Source: Pseudomonadota bacterium
GTDB lineage: Bacteria > Pseudomonadota > Gammaproteobacteria > Steroidobacterales > Steroidobacteraceae
DNA: 64,000 nt
NCBI GenBank assembly: GCA_023433705.1
Contig: JAEYUC010000014.1
Location: 124,001 to 188,000, forward strand
Direction of reading: 5' to 3'
Shown: one piece after another, positions 26,481 through 35,744 of the stretch
How the letters are laid out: each line of letters opens with the position of its first letter
Numbering within the stretch: position 1 is the first letter of the stretch
Notes under the pieces: generated by a model
What the model was told of the DNA's origin: nothing
The model's database searches: none
What the model saw: the letters and a program-made list of their open reading frames with translations, nothing else
Program-made: the position numbers and the translations under genes

Positions 26481-27230
26481 GTGAATCGCAGATGGATGTG
26501 TTTTCCTGCTCTCGTGGTCGCCGGCTTCGTCGGCCTCCCTGCGCATGCACAGTGGTCCGGCAAGGCCGAACTGGGACTGCTCTTCAACAGCGGCAACACC
26601 GAATCCAAATCCGCGAACTCACGGCTCGACCTGACGCATGAAGGTTCGAAGTGGCGCAACAATTTCTTCTTCAGCGCGCAGTACGGTGAAAACGCCGAGT
26701 TCGCGACCGCCGAGCGTTACGAGGCGCGTTACCAGGCCGACTGGAAGATCAGCGGAAAAATGAGCTGGTTCGGACGACTGCGCGCCGAGCAGGATCGCTT
26801 CAGCGGATTCGTGTACCAGGCATCGGTCTCGACCGGTGCGACCTACAAGTTCATCGACAGCCCGACGACCCAGCTCGATGGCTCGTTCGGTGCCGGTTAT
26901 CGCCGGTTGCAGTCGCAGACGCTGATCCGTACGGATGCCGGACAGGTGCTCGATCGCATCAAGGGCGGCGAGGAAGGCGATCCGGTCGCCACGCTCGCGT
27001 CGAACTACGAGCACGCGTTCACCGAGAACACCAAGCTGACCAACAAGCTGCTCGCCGAAGCGGGCGCGGACAACACCGCGGTGCAAAACGACATCGCGCT
27101 CAACGTCAGCATCACCAAGGCTTTCGCGCTGGCCGTTGGCGTCGGCGTGCGTTACAACACGGACCCACCGCCGCTCGCGAAGAGCACCGATACCGTCACG
27201 ACGGTGAACCTGGTGTACAACATCTTATGA
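26481..27230 (+). CDS. DUF481 outer-membrane beta-barrel protein
   Basis: 249 residues, GTG start with AGAGGG upstream and signal peptide up to LPAHAQ. The mature protein starts WSGKAELGLLFNSGNTESKS, the hallmark of DUF481 (YdiY-type, salt-induced outer-membrane protein). It shows alternating beta-strand patterns and ends in TVTTVNLVYNIL, a barrel-like C-terminus. It is an outer-membrane protein of unknown cargo. A TTGACA hexamer at 26440-26446 may be part of its promoter. It overlaps the next gene by 4 nt. Confidence 0.85.
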   Translation: MNRRWMCFPALVVAGFVGLPAHAQWSGKAELGLLFNSGNTESKSANSRLDLTHEGSKWRNNFFFSAQYGENAEFATAERYEARYQADWKISGKMSWFGRLRAEQDRFSGFVYQASVSTGATYKFIDSPTTQLDGSFGAGYRRLQSQTLIRTDAGQVLDRIKGGEEGDPVATLASNYEHAFTENTKLTNKLLAEAGADNTAVQNDIALNVSITKAFALAVGVGVRYNTDPPPLAKSTDTVTTVNLVYNIL

Positions 27231-27781
27231 GCCGAATCCGTTACGTGGTGCTGGGCCTGGGCGCGTGCCTCGCGGTGGCGGGGCAGCCCGCGCTGCCGCA
27301 GGTCCAGCCACCGGTGTCCGCGCAGCCGACGCAGCCCCAGATCGGCAGCAGCGCGAGCATCAAGGTGGGCTCCGGCCCTCACGCGGGCAGATACGATTTC
27401 GCGCCGACGCAGGCCTGCGTGATCGCCGCGCTCGGCGACAAGCCACCGTCGTTGTCGGTGGTGCTGACTTCCGAGAAGGCGTCGTTGTCGCTCGACATGC
27501 CGAGCATCGACGAGAAACACGCCAATCAACTGCAGATCGTGCTCGTCATCGCCGAGCCGGGCGCCGGTCACAAGGGCACGGCGAGCGTCACGTACGAAAT
27601 CGATACGCGGCCCGATGCCGTGCTCGAGCCGTTCCAGAAAGCGGAGCGCGCGAACAAGGGCGTGAGCGGCACCGCGACGACGCAGCTTCTCGAAGCACCG
27701 GGCATGGCGATGCTGAGCTTCACGGGCGAGACGAAGAGCGGTGTGAAGCTGTCCGGCGAGATTACCTGCCGAAAAATGTAA
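27227..27781 (+). CDS. Hypothetical secreted protein coupled to the DUF481 gene
   Basis: 184 residues starting in the ATGA overlap with the DUF481 stop. The signal peptide is YVVLGLGACLAVAGQPALPQ. The mature beta-rich domain ends SFTGETKSGVKLSGEITCRKM and resembles small periplasmic lipid- or ligand-binding beta-sandwiches, but no family is recognised. The overlap implies a function tied to the outer-membrane partner. A REP-like element starts one base after the stop. Confidence 0.6.
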   Translation: MSRIRYVVLGLGACLAVAGQPALPQVQPPVSAQPTQPQIGSSASIKVGSGPHAGRYDFAPTQACVIAALGDKPPSLSVVLTSEKASLSLDMPSIDEKHANQLQIVLVIAEPGAGHKGTASVTYEIDTRPDAVLEPFQKAERANKGVSGTATTQLLEAPGMAMLSFTGETKSGVKLSGEITCRKM

Positions 27782-27782
27782 T

Positions 27783-27820
27783 GGGGACATTCCCCTTTTC
27801 GTGGCAAAAGGGGACAGACC
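27783..27820. repeat. REP-like element, GGGGACA family
   Basis: GGGGACATTCCCC (27783-27795) is followed by the hairpin CCCCTTTT / AAAAGGGG (27792-27799 with 27806-27813) and GGGGACAGACC. The same vocabulary recurs at 53634 and 55540. The rest of the gap to 27928 shows no gene. Confidence 0.6.
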
Positions 27821-27928
27821 TCGATTTCTGGCTCGATGTGTCCCGGCGATTACGGCGTCCGCGTTGACGGCATGGCCGTCGCCCACACGATGGGTTTCGC
27901 TGCCGCGAGTGCGCGTCGCCGATGGGGC

Positions 27929-29011
27929 TCATCGAAGCGCGGCGCGGATCAGCGGTTTCAGGTTCTGCGCGAGCTGCACGGAGAACGGGACCACCCCCGA
28001 ATCCGACTCCGTCACCTCCATCGCGATGATCGCGTAGTAGCCGACCTCGCGATCGAACCACGGCGTGAAACCGAACGCGCCGGGTGACGAGATCACCGGG
28101 CAATTCGCGGCTTGCGGTGGGCATTCGAGCCAGGCCGCGAGACCGTAGTGAAAATTCAGGCCGGTATCCGCGATCGGTGAGAAGCCGATTGTCGCGTCCG
28201 GATAGGGCTCCGTCGCCTGCGCGTCGAACAGCGCATCACCGATCAGGCGATTGCCCTGGTCAGTGCCGCGATTGAAATCGAGCGCGAGCAGCCGCGCGTA
28301 TTCGTTCATCGTGGCGCGCAGTCCGCCGGCGACCAGCGGGTTGCGGGTGCCGAACACTCCGCGCGGCGCGGTGTAGAACACGAGCTCGGGCCCGAGTCCT
28401 AGTGGGGACTTGATCTGCGCAGCGAAGATGTCGTTCCACGGTGCACCGGTCGCCACTTCCGCCATGCGCGCGGCGACCTGCAGGTGCGTGCTGCCGTAAT
28501 CGAATCGCGTGCCCGGTGGCGCGACCAGCGGCGCCTGCGAGATCGCGGTCACGCAATCGGCGAGCTCGATGTTGGGCAGCAGCGTGCACGCCGCCTCGCG
28601 TTCCATGCCCGACGTGAACGATAGCAGCTGTCGCAGCGTTATCTCGCCTTGTGGACCCGTCCATCCGAGCACCTCTCCGGTGGTGGAATCCAGCGTCAGG
28701 TAGCCGTCGGTCACGAGCCGCATGATCACGAGGCCCGCGACCATCTTCGACGCGGACGCGACCGCGATGCGCCGGTCGGGCGCGAAATCGCCGTACATCT
28801 TCTCGAAACGTTTCACGCCCTGGGCGTCGTAGATCGCGAGACCCATTCCAGACAGAGATTGCGACGAGAATGCGGCGCCGGCGGCCCTGTCGACTTCCGC
28901 GAATCGATCGGGCGTCGGCACCCCGGGTGGGGCCGGGGAGTCCGGCTCTCCGCCGCCTCCACAGGCAGCGAGAGCGAGAGTGGCGGTGAACGCGATGCAG
29001 TGCCTGCGCAT
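27929..29011 (-). CDS. Beta-lactamase-like serine hydrolase lipoprotein
   Basis: 360 residues from the ATG at 29011, chosen because it creates a lipoprotein signal with the lipobox LAAC followed by a Gly-rich spacer. The class C/DD-peptidase fold is shown by the SxxK motif in AVASASKMVAGL and the YxS-type motif in RFDYGSTHLQVAARMAE. A clear KTG/HTG box is not evident; SSPGAFGFTPWFD may take its place. It is likely an esterase or DD-peptidase-like enzyme anchored to a membrane, not a classical antibiotic resistance enzyme. Single-gene unit. Confidence 0.75.
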   Translation of the reverse strand: MRRHCIAFTATLALAACGGGGEPDSPAPPGVPTPDRFAEVDRAAGAAFSSQSLSGMGLAIYDAQGVKRFEKMYGDFAPDRRIAVASASKMVAGLVIMRLVTDGYLTLDSTTGEVLGWTGPQGEITLRQLLSFTSGMEREAACTLLPNIELADCVTAISQAPLVAPPGTRFDYGSTHLQVAARMAEVATGAPWNDIFAAQIKSPLGLGPELVFYTAPRGVFGTRNPLVAGGLRATMNEYARLLALDFNRGTDQGNRLIGDALFDAQATEPYPDATIGFSPIADTGLNFHYGLAAWLECPPQAANCPVISSPGAFGFTPWFDREVGYYAIIAMEVTESDSGVVPFSVQLAQNLKPLIRAALR

Positions 29012-29100
29012 GGCGGTCAGAACGCGCGGAGTGGTTAGACGTTGACCGCGGACCGCGCATTCGACATATTGGCGCCACAACAAGAACGGGGAGAACTTCG

Positions 29101-29790
29101 ATGCCCATCCTCAAGCGTTCGGTCGCGGAATTGTTAGGCACGTTCTGGCTGGTCCTGGGCGGCTGCGGCAGTGCGGTGCTGGCCGCCAAATTTCCCGAAG
29201 TCGGCATTGGCCTCGTCGGCGTTGCGCTCGCGTTCGGTCTCACCGTGGTCACGATGGCGTATGCCGTCGGCGGCATCTCCGGGGGACATTTCAATCCCGC
29301 GGTCACGCTGGGATTGCTCGCCGGCGGCCGCGTGAAAGCGGGCGACGTGTTGCCGTACATCGTCGCGCAGGTCATCGGCGCGATACTCGCCGCGTGGTTG
29401 CTGGCGTACATCGCGGCCGGCAACGGCTCCGATCCGACCGCGGGCGGACTCGCGTCGAATGGCTTCGCGGAACATTCGCCGGGCGGCTATTCGCTGGGCG
29501 CGGCGTTCGTCACGGAAGTCGTGATGACCTTCTTCTTCCTGCTGATCATTCTCGGCGCCACCGACGAGCGCGCGCCGAGCGGCTTCGCGCCGCTCGCGAT
29601 CGGACTCGCGCTGACGCTGATCCACCTGATCAGCATCCCGGTGACGAACACGTCGGTGAACCCGGCACGCAGCACCGGACCCGCGCTCATCGTGGGTGGA
29701 TGGGCGTTGAACCAGCTCTGGCTGTTCTGGGTCGCGCCGATCCTCGGTGCCGGCTTGGCCGGGGGCTTCTGGCGCTGGCTGAAAAAATGA
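29101..29790 (+). CDS. aqpZ: Aquaporin Z
   Basis: 229 residues, six membrane helices and two half-helices with NPA boxes: GGHFNPAVTLG and TSVNPARSTGPA. The selectivity-filter neighbourhood (AYAVGGISGGHFNPAVT; the Arg after the second NPA) is that of water-selective AqpZ. The N-terminus (KRSVAELLGTFWLVLGGCGS) matches the family. It conducts water across the inner membrane. It is transcribed alone. Confidence 0.95.
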   Translation: MPILKRSVAELLGTFWLVLGGCGSAVLAAKFPEVGIGLVGVALAFGLTVVTMAYAVGGISGGHFNPAVTLGLLAGGRVKAGDVLPYIVAQVIGAILAAWLLAYIAAGNGSDPTAGGLASNGFAEHSPGGYSLGAAFVTEVVMTFFFLLIILGATDERAPSGFAPLAIGLALTLIHLISIPVTNTSVNPARSTGPALIVGGWALNQLWLFWVAPILGAGLAGGFWRWLKK

Positions 29791-29808
29791 GGGGGCCGGT
29801 CGGCCCCC
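29791..29808. terminator. Hairpin between convergent genes
   Basis: GGGGGCC and GGCCCCC form a perfect 7-bp stem with a four-base loop directly after the aqpZ stop and before the end of the convergent gene. No U-run follows on the plus strand, so it may slow polymerase or protect 3' ends and not terminate by itself. Confidence 0.4.
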
Positions 29809-29829
29809 TGCGAGCGGATTCGTAGCGCG

Positions 29830-30177
29830 TCAGTCCTTGTCCTTGGAGGCGGCGCGCGTCCCCGCGCAATGTTCGTTCCACGCGTCCGCGAAGCGATCGT
29901 TGCCGACGCTGCTTCGCAACACCTTGTCGCCCTGCACGACCGCCTTCGACTTCGACATGCCGCCGCTGTTGTTAGGGCCGCGATAGTCGATGCATGCAAC
30001 GCCGTCGTCGGTCATGCGAACGTTTTCCACGTCGATGGCGCCCTTGCCTCCGAGCGAAGCCCTGAGGGTCTCGACGGCGGTGGTGGACGCGTCGCTGCTC
30101 GCGGGAGTCTCGGCGAGCGCGCTGCTCAGGGGGACGACCACGATCGCGGACGCAATGAGTCGTTTCAATGTATCCAT
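29830..30177 (-). CDS. Hypothetical secreted protein
   Basis: 115 residues from the ATG at 30177 with GTGGA upstream. The signal peptide is RLIASAIVVVPLSSALAE. The mature part (KGAIDVENVRMTDDGVACIDY, then GNDRFADAWNEHCAG) has two cysteines suited to a periplasmic disulfide. No family recognised. The following gap (30178-30481) contains no gene; TTGACA at 30436-30441 may be a -35 element for the next gene. Confidence 0.6.
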   Translation of the reverse strand: MDTLKRLIASAIVVVPLSSALAETPASSDASTTAVETLRASLGGKGAIDVENVRMTDDGVACIDYRGPNNSGGMSKSKAVVQGDKVLRSSVGNDRFADAWNEHCAGTRAASKDKD

Positions 30178-30481
30178 GTGTTCCACCCGGGGTTGGGAGA
30201 AAGTCACCCGCGCTGGGCGGGACCGGTTCGCGATTTTCCGGCAGACACCTGGCCTGCCATAGGCGAATGGGCCATCGCCTCATGTCGGACTAACTTGGCA
30301 TTTGCGCATTTCGTCGGAGCGCGAAGTCGGCAGGTACCGCGCATGGGCGTCGGAGTCGCGGCATATGTCCAATCAGGCGCGCGCAGCGCTCCGGGCGCAA
30401 CAGAATCCGCGTCTCAGTTTCCGCAGGCGCGGCATTTGACACCGCGATTATCGAGTACTCGCACTAGGTGTTTTCCTGACC

Positions 30482-30958
30482 ATGAATAACCTGCAAGACA
30501 TGTCAGCGGTATCCATCAAGGAAACGCGTCACCTGGTGTTCGGCCTGCCGACCGTGCTCGATGCCGTGCTGCAGTCCGATCGCCGTGCGCATGGGCCACT
30601 GTCGCGAGGTGAAATCGTGCAGGCCGAACTCGTCCATGGCACGCGGGGCAGGGACGGAATGGACGTCGCGGTGCGCGCTCCCGAGGATCGCGTGATCGAG
30701 TGGCGGCACTACGACGTGAGCGAACTCGCCGCCGCGCTCATCAACTACTGCCGCGCGAAACGCATTCCGCTGCCATACGCCGGAGAGAAGTCGCTGGCGA
30801 TCACCAGCCAGGGTGCTTCGTTCTCGATCCAGAACACGGTCAATGTCGATCCGCGCGCGAAGGTGGAGGCCGACCTCTCCGGCCGGCCGCTGCGTTACGC
30901 GAAAGGTTACGAGCCTTACGCGCTGACGCCATCGTCGAGCAGCAATCTCGAGATCTGA
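30482..30958 (+). CDS. Hypothetical cytoplasmic protein
   Basis: 158 residues without signal peptide or membrane segment. Recognisable stretches are SIKETRHLVFGLPTVLDAVL and SELAAALINYCRAKRIPLPY, giving a compact mixed fold. Function unknown. A GC-rich hairpin at 30967-30993 lies just past its stop. Confidence 0.55.
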   Translation: MNNLQDMSAVSIKETRHLVFGLPTVLDAVLQSDRRAHGPLSRGEIVQAELVHGTRGRDGMDVAVRAPEDRVIEWRHYDVSELAAALINYCRAKRIPLPYAGEKSLAITSQGASFSIQNTVNVDPRAKVEADLSGRPLRYAKGYEPYALTPSSSSNLEI

Positions 30959-30966
30959 TTGGTGAA

Positions 30967-30993
30967 GGGAAGGTCGCGGAGCGCGACCCTCCC
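30967..30993. terminator. Hairpin between convergent genes
   Basis: GGTCGCG (30972-30978) pairs with CGCGACC (30982-30988), extended by GGG/CCC outside a small internal loop. It sits between two convergent stop codons and lacks a U-run. Confidence 0.4.
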
Positions 30994-31004
30994 TGCCGGA
31001 TTGA

Positions 31005-31724
31005 CTATCTACCCGCGGTCGCCGTTTCCCTGCCGGGCTGGGATCCGTCGAGCGTCGGGACGAGCACCTCGCTGTAGTAGAGCTTCAGCTCGTCCTTCTC
31101 GCAGCGATCGACGATCTTCTGCAGTGCGTTGGGCCAGGCGTCCCAGAACTTTTCCTCGACTTCCTCGGACACCTGCTTCGAGGTCATGTACATGCGCGCG
31201 GAAACGTAGGGCATCACCTCGAGGCTGGCGTCGCGAATGCCGGCGCCTGCGCGCATGCGCTGAATTTCCCACAGGAAATCCGCGCACATGAGTTTGCGCA
31301 CGCGCTCGGTCTCGTTCGCGATCGGCGGCGGCTTGAGCGTGATCTTGACCACCTTGCGCGAGCCGCGGCGGAACATGTTCACCGTGGCGCGCACGGTGCT
31401 GGCGACCGGGTTGCCCTTCATGTCGAGTCCGGGCAGGAATTTCCGGTCGCGCATGTACGCGGCGGCGACCCTGTCGGCGTCCAGGTTGCCGGTCGAATCG
31501 CTGACGACCACGTTGCTCACGCTGCCGTCCGGCTCGACGAACACGTCGACGGGCACCGAGTAGTCCTCGGGAAGATCGGGCCGGTTGTGGGATTGCTCGG
31601 CCTTGCCGCCTTCGAGCATGAGGACGGGCTGGATGGGACCAATCTGGGCCAGGGCGGGTCCGGCCACCAGAAGGGCTACATAACTACACAGCGCAAAAAC
31701 GCGCCGGAATTCGACGGTTTTCAT
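31005..31724 (-). CDS. Periplasmic protein with TonB C-terminal-like domain
   Basis: 239 residues from the ATG at 31724, giving the signal peptide VFALCSYVALLVAGPALAQ. The stretch VPVDVFVEPDGSVSNVVVSD through AAYMRDRKFLPGL and TVRATVNMF follows the pattern of TonB C-terminal domains. There is no N-terminal anchor or Pro-rich linker, so it is a TonB-domain protein and not an energy transducer. The C-terminal half is helical, with cysteines in KLMCADFLW and VDRCEKDE. Role unknown. Confidence 0.6.
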   Translation of the reverse strand: MKTVEFRRVFALCSYVALLVAGPALAQIGPIQPVLMLEGGKAEQSHNRPDLPEDYSVPVDVFVEPDGSVSNVVVSDSTGNLDADRVAAAYMRDRKFLPGLDMKGNPVASTVRATVNMFRRGSRKVVKITLKPPPIANETERVRKLMCADFLWEIQRMRAGAGIRDASLEVMPYVSARMYMTSKQVSEEVEEKFWDAWPNALQKIVDRCEKDELKLYYSEVLVPTLDGSQPGRETATAGR

Positions 31725-31858
31725 GGAGCCGAAGTTAGGCCCCGGAGCCGTCCACGCCAATTGGAAAGCCCGCGTTTTGTGCGGTGCCTGCGAAGTCATG
31801 CCGCGGAATGTGATCCACGGATTACGGGCACGATGATCTGGTAAATCGCGGCGCTACG

Positions 31859-33139
31859 TCAGCGCGCGGGTGACGCCTCGAACAGCGCGCGCCTGGGCTC
31901 CACGAACGCCCAGCACAACGCGCCCACGATGAACAGGCCGCCCAGCAGGTAGAACGGCACGTTCCAGTCGCCTAACAATGTGACGGAATAACCCACCACC
32001 GGCTGGCTCAGGATGGCCGCGATCTGGCCGGAGGTGTTCATCGTCGCGCCAACCGTCGCGGAATGCTCGCGGCCGATGTCGACGCAGGTGCTCCACGCGG
32101 GCGCGGTAGTGAGCATGCAGGTGGCCGCCGCGAGCGCGATCAAAACCGCGGCGAGCACCGGTTGGTTCGAGAGGGCCGCCGCGAAGATGAACACCGCGGC
32201 CAGCGCGTAACCCACGATTCCCGGTGTGCGCCGTCCGACGGTGACGCCGAAGCGGCGCGTAAACCGATCCGACCAGAATCCGCCGAGGAACTGCGTCGCG
32301 ATCGAGAGGAACAGCGGCAGCGAAGCGACGATGCCGAGCTGTGTCTTCTCGAAGCCATGCTCCTTCATCAGGTAGGTAGGCAGCCACGTGATGCAGAAGT
32401 AGAACGTGGCGCAATTCGGCATGTAGAGCAGGCACAGCAGCAGTACGTTGCGCTCGCGCAGCAGGCCGCGCCAGTAGGCCCAGCCGCGCGGATGCTCCGC
32501 CTCGGGCGGCCGGTCCGCGACGATCAGCGCGCGTTCGGCCTCGTTGGTCTCGGGATGATCGGTGGGCTCGTCGCGGAACCACCGGTGCCAGATCACGACC
32601 CACACGAAGCCGACGAGGCCGAACGCCACGAGGATCTGACGCCACGTGAACAGCGGCAGCAGCGCCGTCACCGCGATGGTGGTGACGGCGCCCGCGCTGT
32701 ACGCACCCGCGAAGAAGATTCCCTTGGCCGTGCCGCGCTCGCGGAACGGGATCCAGCGCGACATGACGCGCGCGACGCAGGGCCACGCGCCGGCCTCGCC
32801 CATGCCGAACAGGAAACGCGTCGCCAGCAGCGAAGCGTAGTTCCACGCGCCGGCCGTGGCGATCGTGAACACGGACCACCAGCTCACGATGCGCGTGAGC
32901 ACGTTCTTTGCGCCGCGGCTGTCGGCCCAGCGCGCGGTCGGTACCTCGAAGATCGCGTACGCGAGGATGAAGCTGAAGAACACCCAGCTCATCTGCGCTT
33001 CGTCGAGCCCGAACTCCGCGGAGATCGACGGCGCCATGGCGCCGATACACGCGCGGTCGAGGTACGTGACCATCGCGAGCGTGACCATGAAGCCGATGAC
33101 TTTGAAACGCGCTCGCGTCGGCCGGGTGTATACGGTCAA
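31859..33139 (-). CDS. MFS transporter, anion:cation symporter (ACS) type
   Basis: 426 residues and 12 membrane helices. RFKVIGFMVTLAMVTYLDRA and GAWPCVARVMSRWIPFRERGTAKGI (seen in parts) are typical of the ACS family, which imports organic anions such as hexuronates, galactonate or phthalate with protons. The substrate cannot be named. It is divergent from the LemA gene with an 82-bp gap. Confidence 0.8.
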   Translation of the reverse strand: MTVYTRPTRARFKVIGFMVTLAMVTYLDRACIGAMAPSISAEFGLDEAQMSWVFFSFILAYAIFEVPTARWADSRGAKNVLTRIVSWWSVFTIATAGAWNYASLLATRFLFGMGEAGAWPCVARVMSRWIPFRERGTAKGIFFAGAYSAGAVTTIAVTALLPLFTWRQILVAFGLVGFVWVVIWHRWFRDEPTDHPETNEAERALIVADRPPEAEHPRGWAYWRGLLRERNVLLLCLLYMPNCATFYFCITWLPTYLMKEHGFEKTQLGIVASLPLFLSIATQFLGGFWSDRFTRRFGVTVGRRTPGIVGYALAAVFIFAAALSNQPVLAAVLIALAAATCMLTTAPAWSTCVDIGREHSATVGATMNTSGQIAAILSQPVVGYSVTLLGDWNVPFYLLGGLFIVGALCWAFVEPRRALFEASPAR

Positions 33140-33221
33140 GATTGATTCCCCCCGCGGCTAGTAATCTCACAAACACCGGCACGAAGGAAGCGTTCCGTTC
33201 CGTGGGTGTTAGCATGTCGAA

Positions 33222-33770
33222 ATGGTGATCGTCCTCGCTGTCATCGCCGTGGCGCTCGTGTGGGCCGCGGTGTCGTACAACCTGCTGGTCCGCGACCGCA
33301 ATCGAGTCGCGCAGGGCTGGAGCGACGTCGACGTGCAGCTCCTGCGCCGCCACGAGCTCATCCCGCGCCTGGTCGAGCTCGTCAAGGGTTACGCCGGGTA
33401 CGAGCGCGCGCTGCTGTCGAATCTCGCGGAGCTGCGCGCTCAGGGAGCGGCGGAAAAATCGCCGCGTCCGCGCGGTGAAGTGGAGAAATCCGTCGGCGAC
33501 GGCATGCACCGCCTCGTCGCGCTCGTGGAGGCGTATCCCGATCTCAAGGCGAACCAGAACTTCCTCGACCTGCAGCGCAAGCTCGCCGACACCGAGAACC
33601 AGATCCAGTACGCGCGCCGCTTCTACAACGGCGCCGTCAACCTCTATAACAATCGCATCCAGCGAGTTCCGGACCTCGTGATCGCGCGGATGTTCGGCTT
33701 CAAGGAGGCCGAGTTCTTCGAGCTCGAGGATGAAGCGCAGGCTCAGGCGCCCGGAGTCGCATTGTCGTGA
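33222..33770 (+). CDS. LemA family protein
   Basis: 182 residues: one N-terminal membrane helix (VIVLAVIAVALVWAAVSYN) then the family core NRVAQGWSDVDVQLLRRHEL, LVELVKGYAGYE and NQIQYARRFYNGAVNLYNNR. LemA proteins are membrane-anchored helical bundles of uncertain, possibly envelope-related, role. They are very often paired with DUF2207 or TPM proteins. Here the DUF2207 gene overlaps it by 4 nt. Confidence 0.9.
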   Translation: MVIVLAVIAVALVWAAVSYNLLVRDRNRVAQGWSDVDVQLLRRHELIPRLVELVKGYAGYERALLSNLAELRAQGAAEKSPRPRGEVEKSVGDGMHRLVALVEAYPDLKANQNFLDLQRKLADTENQIQYARRFYNGAVNLYNNRIQRVPDLVIARMFGFKEAEFFELEDEAQAQAPGVALS

Positions 33771-35641
33771 GGCATCTCATGCGCTTTGCGCGAATCATCG
33801 CGCTCGCCGTCGCGGCATGGATCTGCGCGACGCCTGCGATGGCCGACGAACGCATCCTCTCCTTCGACAGCGAGATAACCGTGCGGCCCGACGGCACGCT
33901 GGCCGTGCGCGAGACGATCCGCGTGCGCGCGGAGGGCGACAAGATCCGCCGTGGAATCTACCGCGAGTTCCCGACTATCTACCCTGCAAAGGACGGTCGG
34001 CGGATCGTCGTCGGTTTCGCGTTCGACTCCGCCACGCGCGATGGCGCGTCCGAGCCATGGCGGCTGGAGCAGGTCGGAAACGGCGTACGCGTCTATCTCG
34101 GCAGCGCGCGGGTCATATTGCCTCGCGGCGAATACACGTACGTGCTCGACTATCGCACCGACCGGCAGATGGGCTTCTTCGCCGACCACGACGAGCTCTA
34201 CTGGAACGTGACGGGGCAGGGCTGGGTCCTGCCGATGGACCGCGTGACCGCCACGGTGAAATTGCCGGCGGATATTCCGCGAGAGGACCTGCGCCTCGAG
34301 GCCTACACCGGATCGGAACGCAACGAAGGCCGCGACTACACCGCGCAGGCGACGGCGGAAGGCGCGCGTTTCGCGGTAACGCGCGGGTTGCGGCCAAACG
34401 AGGGCCTCACCATCGTCGCGATGTGGCCCAAGGGATTCATCACCACCGCGGTCGAGAATGCACTGCCGCCCACGCCTGTCCAGGCTGCGAGTCCCGGCTA
34501 CGACTACGACCACGACGCGGGTGGGCCCGCGCAGCAACACTGGAGCTCACCCGCGGAAGCCATGCTCGAGCGCGAATTGCCCAAGGACAATCGCGCGGCG
34601 TGGATCGCGCTCATCGGTCTCGCGCTGCTGCTGACTTACTACTACCTCGTCTGGGACAAGGTCGGCCGGGATCCGCCCGGGCGCGTGATCATTCCCGAGT
34701 ACGAGATGCCCGACAAACAATCCGCGGCGTCGATGCGCTATCTGATGCGCATGAAATACGACGACGAATGTTTCGCCGCCAGCGTGCTGAGTCTCGCGGT
34801 GAAGGGTTACCTGCGCATCGAGCAGAACGACGGCATCCTCGGCATCGGCCGCAAGTACACATTGGTGAAGGAAACCGCCGGAGAGCAGAAGCCCCTGTCG
34901 GCCGACGAACTCGCGCTGCATTCGGCCCTTTTCCGGCACGACAACCGGCTGGTGCTGGAGCAGTCGAATCACTCCAGGGTGAGCCGCGCGCGAGCCGCGC
35001 ATTACTCGTCGCTCAAGAGCCAGTACTCGAACAGCTTCTTCCGCATCAACGGCGGCTGGCATGCGCTCGGCATCGTGATGAGCCTGGTCGTGGCCGTGTC
35101 GTCCCTCATCTGGCCGGGAACCACGGGGTTCTGGCCGACGTGGTACCTGGTGACGCCCCTGGGCTGGCTCACGCTCCTCGCCGTGATCGCCGCGCTGGTC
35201 GCGAACGGCGTGTTCGGCAAGCTGCTCAAGGCGCCGACCGTGGTCGGCCAGGCCGCGATGGATCACATCCGCGGATTCAAGGCGTACCTCGAAGTCGCCG
35301 AGGGCGAGGAGCTGAAGCGCATCCAGGGTCCGCCGCCGCCGAAGATGACCGCGCAGGTCTACGAGACCTATCTACCCGCCGCGCTCGCGCTCGACGTCGA
35401 GCAGCGCTGGGCGGAGAAGTTCGCGCGGGTGCTCGACATCCAGGATCCGAACTACCGCCCCGCCTGGTACGCGGGATCGGGATGGAATCCGGCCAGGGTC
35501 GCGAGCTTTTCCTCGGGGCTCGGCTCGTCGCTGTCGAGCGCGATCTCCTCCTCGTCGCAGGCGCCGGGCTCGAAGTCCGGCGGGGGAGGCGGCGGGCGCG
35601 TGGGCGGCGGTGGCGGCGGTGGCGGCGGCGGAGGCTGGTAA
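33767..35641 (+). CDS. DUF2207 membrane protein
   Basis: 624 residues from the GTG overlapping the LemA stop (an ATG at 33779 is an alternative). The signal peptide ends near ATPAMADE, then a DUF2207 beta-domain (DSEITVRPDGTLAVRETIRV). Membrane helices lie near AWIALIGLALLLTYYYLVW and ALGIVMSLVVAVSSLIW and just beyond, with a cytoplasmic helical domain between. The C-terminus is a Ser-rich segment and then a long Gly-rich run ending in Trp, usual in this family. The function is unknown; the pairing with LemA suggests a shared envelope role. Confidence 0.85.
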   Translation: MRHLMRFARIIALAVAAWICATPAMADERILSFDSEITVRPDGTLAVRETIRVRAEGDKIRRGIYREFPTIYPAKDGRRIVVGFAFDSATRDGASEPWRLEQVGNGVRVYLGSARVILPRGEYTYVLDYRTDRQMGFFADHDELYWNVTGQGWVLPMDRVTATVKLPADIPREDLRLEAYTGSERNEGRDYTAQATAEGARFAVTRGLRPNEGLTIVAMWPKGFITTAVENALPPTPVQAASPGYDYDHDAGGPAQQHWSSPAEAMLERELPKDNRAAWIALIGLALLLTYYYLVWDKVGRDPPGRVIIPEYEMPDKQSAASMRYLMRMKYDDECFAASVLSLAVKGYLRIEQNDGILGIGRKYTLVKETAGEQKPLSADELALHSALFRHDNRLVLEQSNHSRVSRARAAHYSSLKSQYSNSFFRINGGWHALGIVMSLVVAVSSLIWPGTTGFWPTWYLVTPLGWLTLLAVIAALVANGVFGKLLKAPTVVGQAAMDHIRGFKAYLEVAEGEELKRIQGPPPPKMTAQVYETYLPAALALDVEQRWAEKFARVLDIQDPNYRPAWYAGSGWNPARVASFSSGLGSSLSSAISSSSQAPGSKSGGGGGGRVGGGGGGGGGGGW

Positions 35642-35649
35642 ACCAAGAC

Positions 35650-35744
35650 GGTGCCTGGCACGGAAATTCCGGGAGAAGCGGTGATCTCTCCCGCGATATT
35701 CCGTCCGTAGCGCCGCTTCTCCCGGAATTTCCGTGCCAGGCACC
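35650..35744. repeat. Perfect 31-bp inverted repeat (REP/BIME-like)
   Basis: The left arm at 35650-35680 starts GGTGCCTGGCACGGAAATTC. The right arm at 35714-35744 is its exact complement over all 31 bases, with a 33-base spacer. It carries the GTGCC-GGCAC core of the other elements in this window and lies nine bases after the DUF2207 stop. The rest of the gap to 35896 shows GC-rich short hairpins but no gene. Confidence 0.8.

Noticed and set aside
30285..30312. Second sigma-54 promoter (TTGGCATTTGCGCA)
   Set aside because: The GG-to-GC spacing is wrong and there is no TTGC at the -12 position.
31854..33509. 551-codon frame overlapping the MFS transporter
   Set aside because: The overlapping frame at 31859-33139 has all MFS helices; this one reads as Arg/His-rich and runs into the divergent lemA gene.
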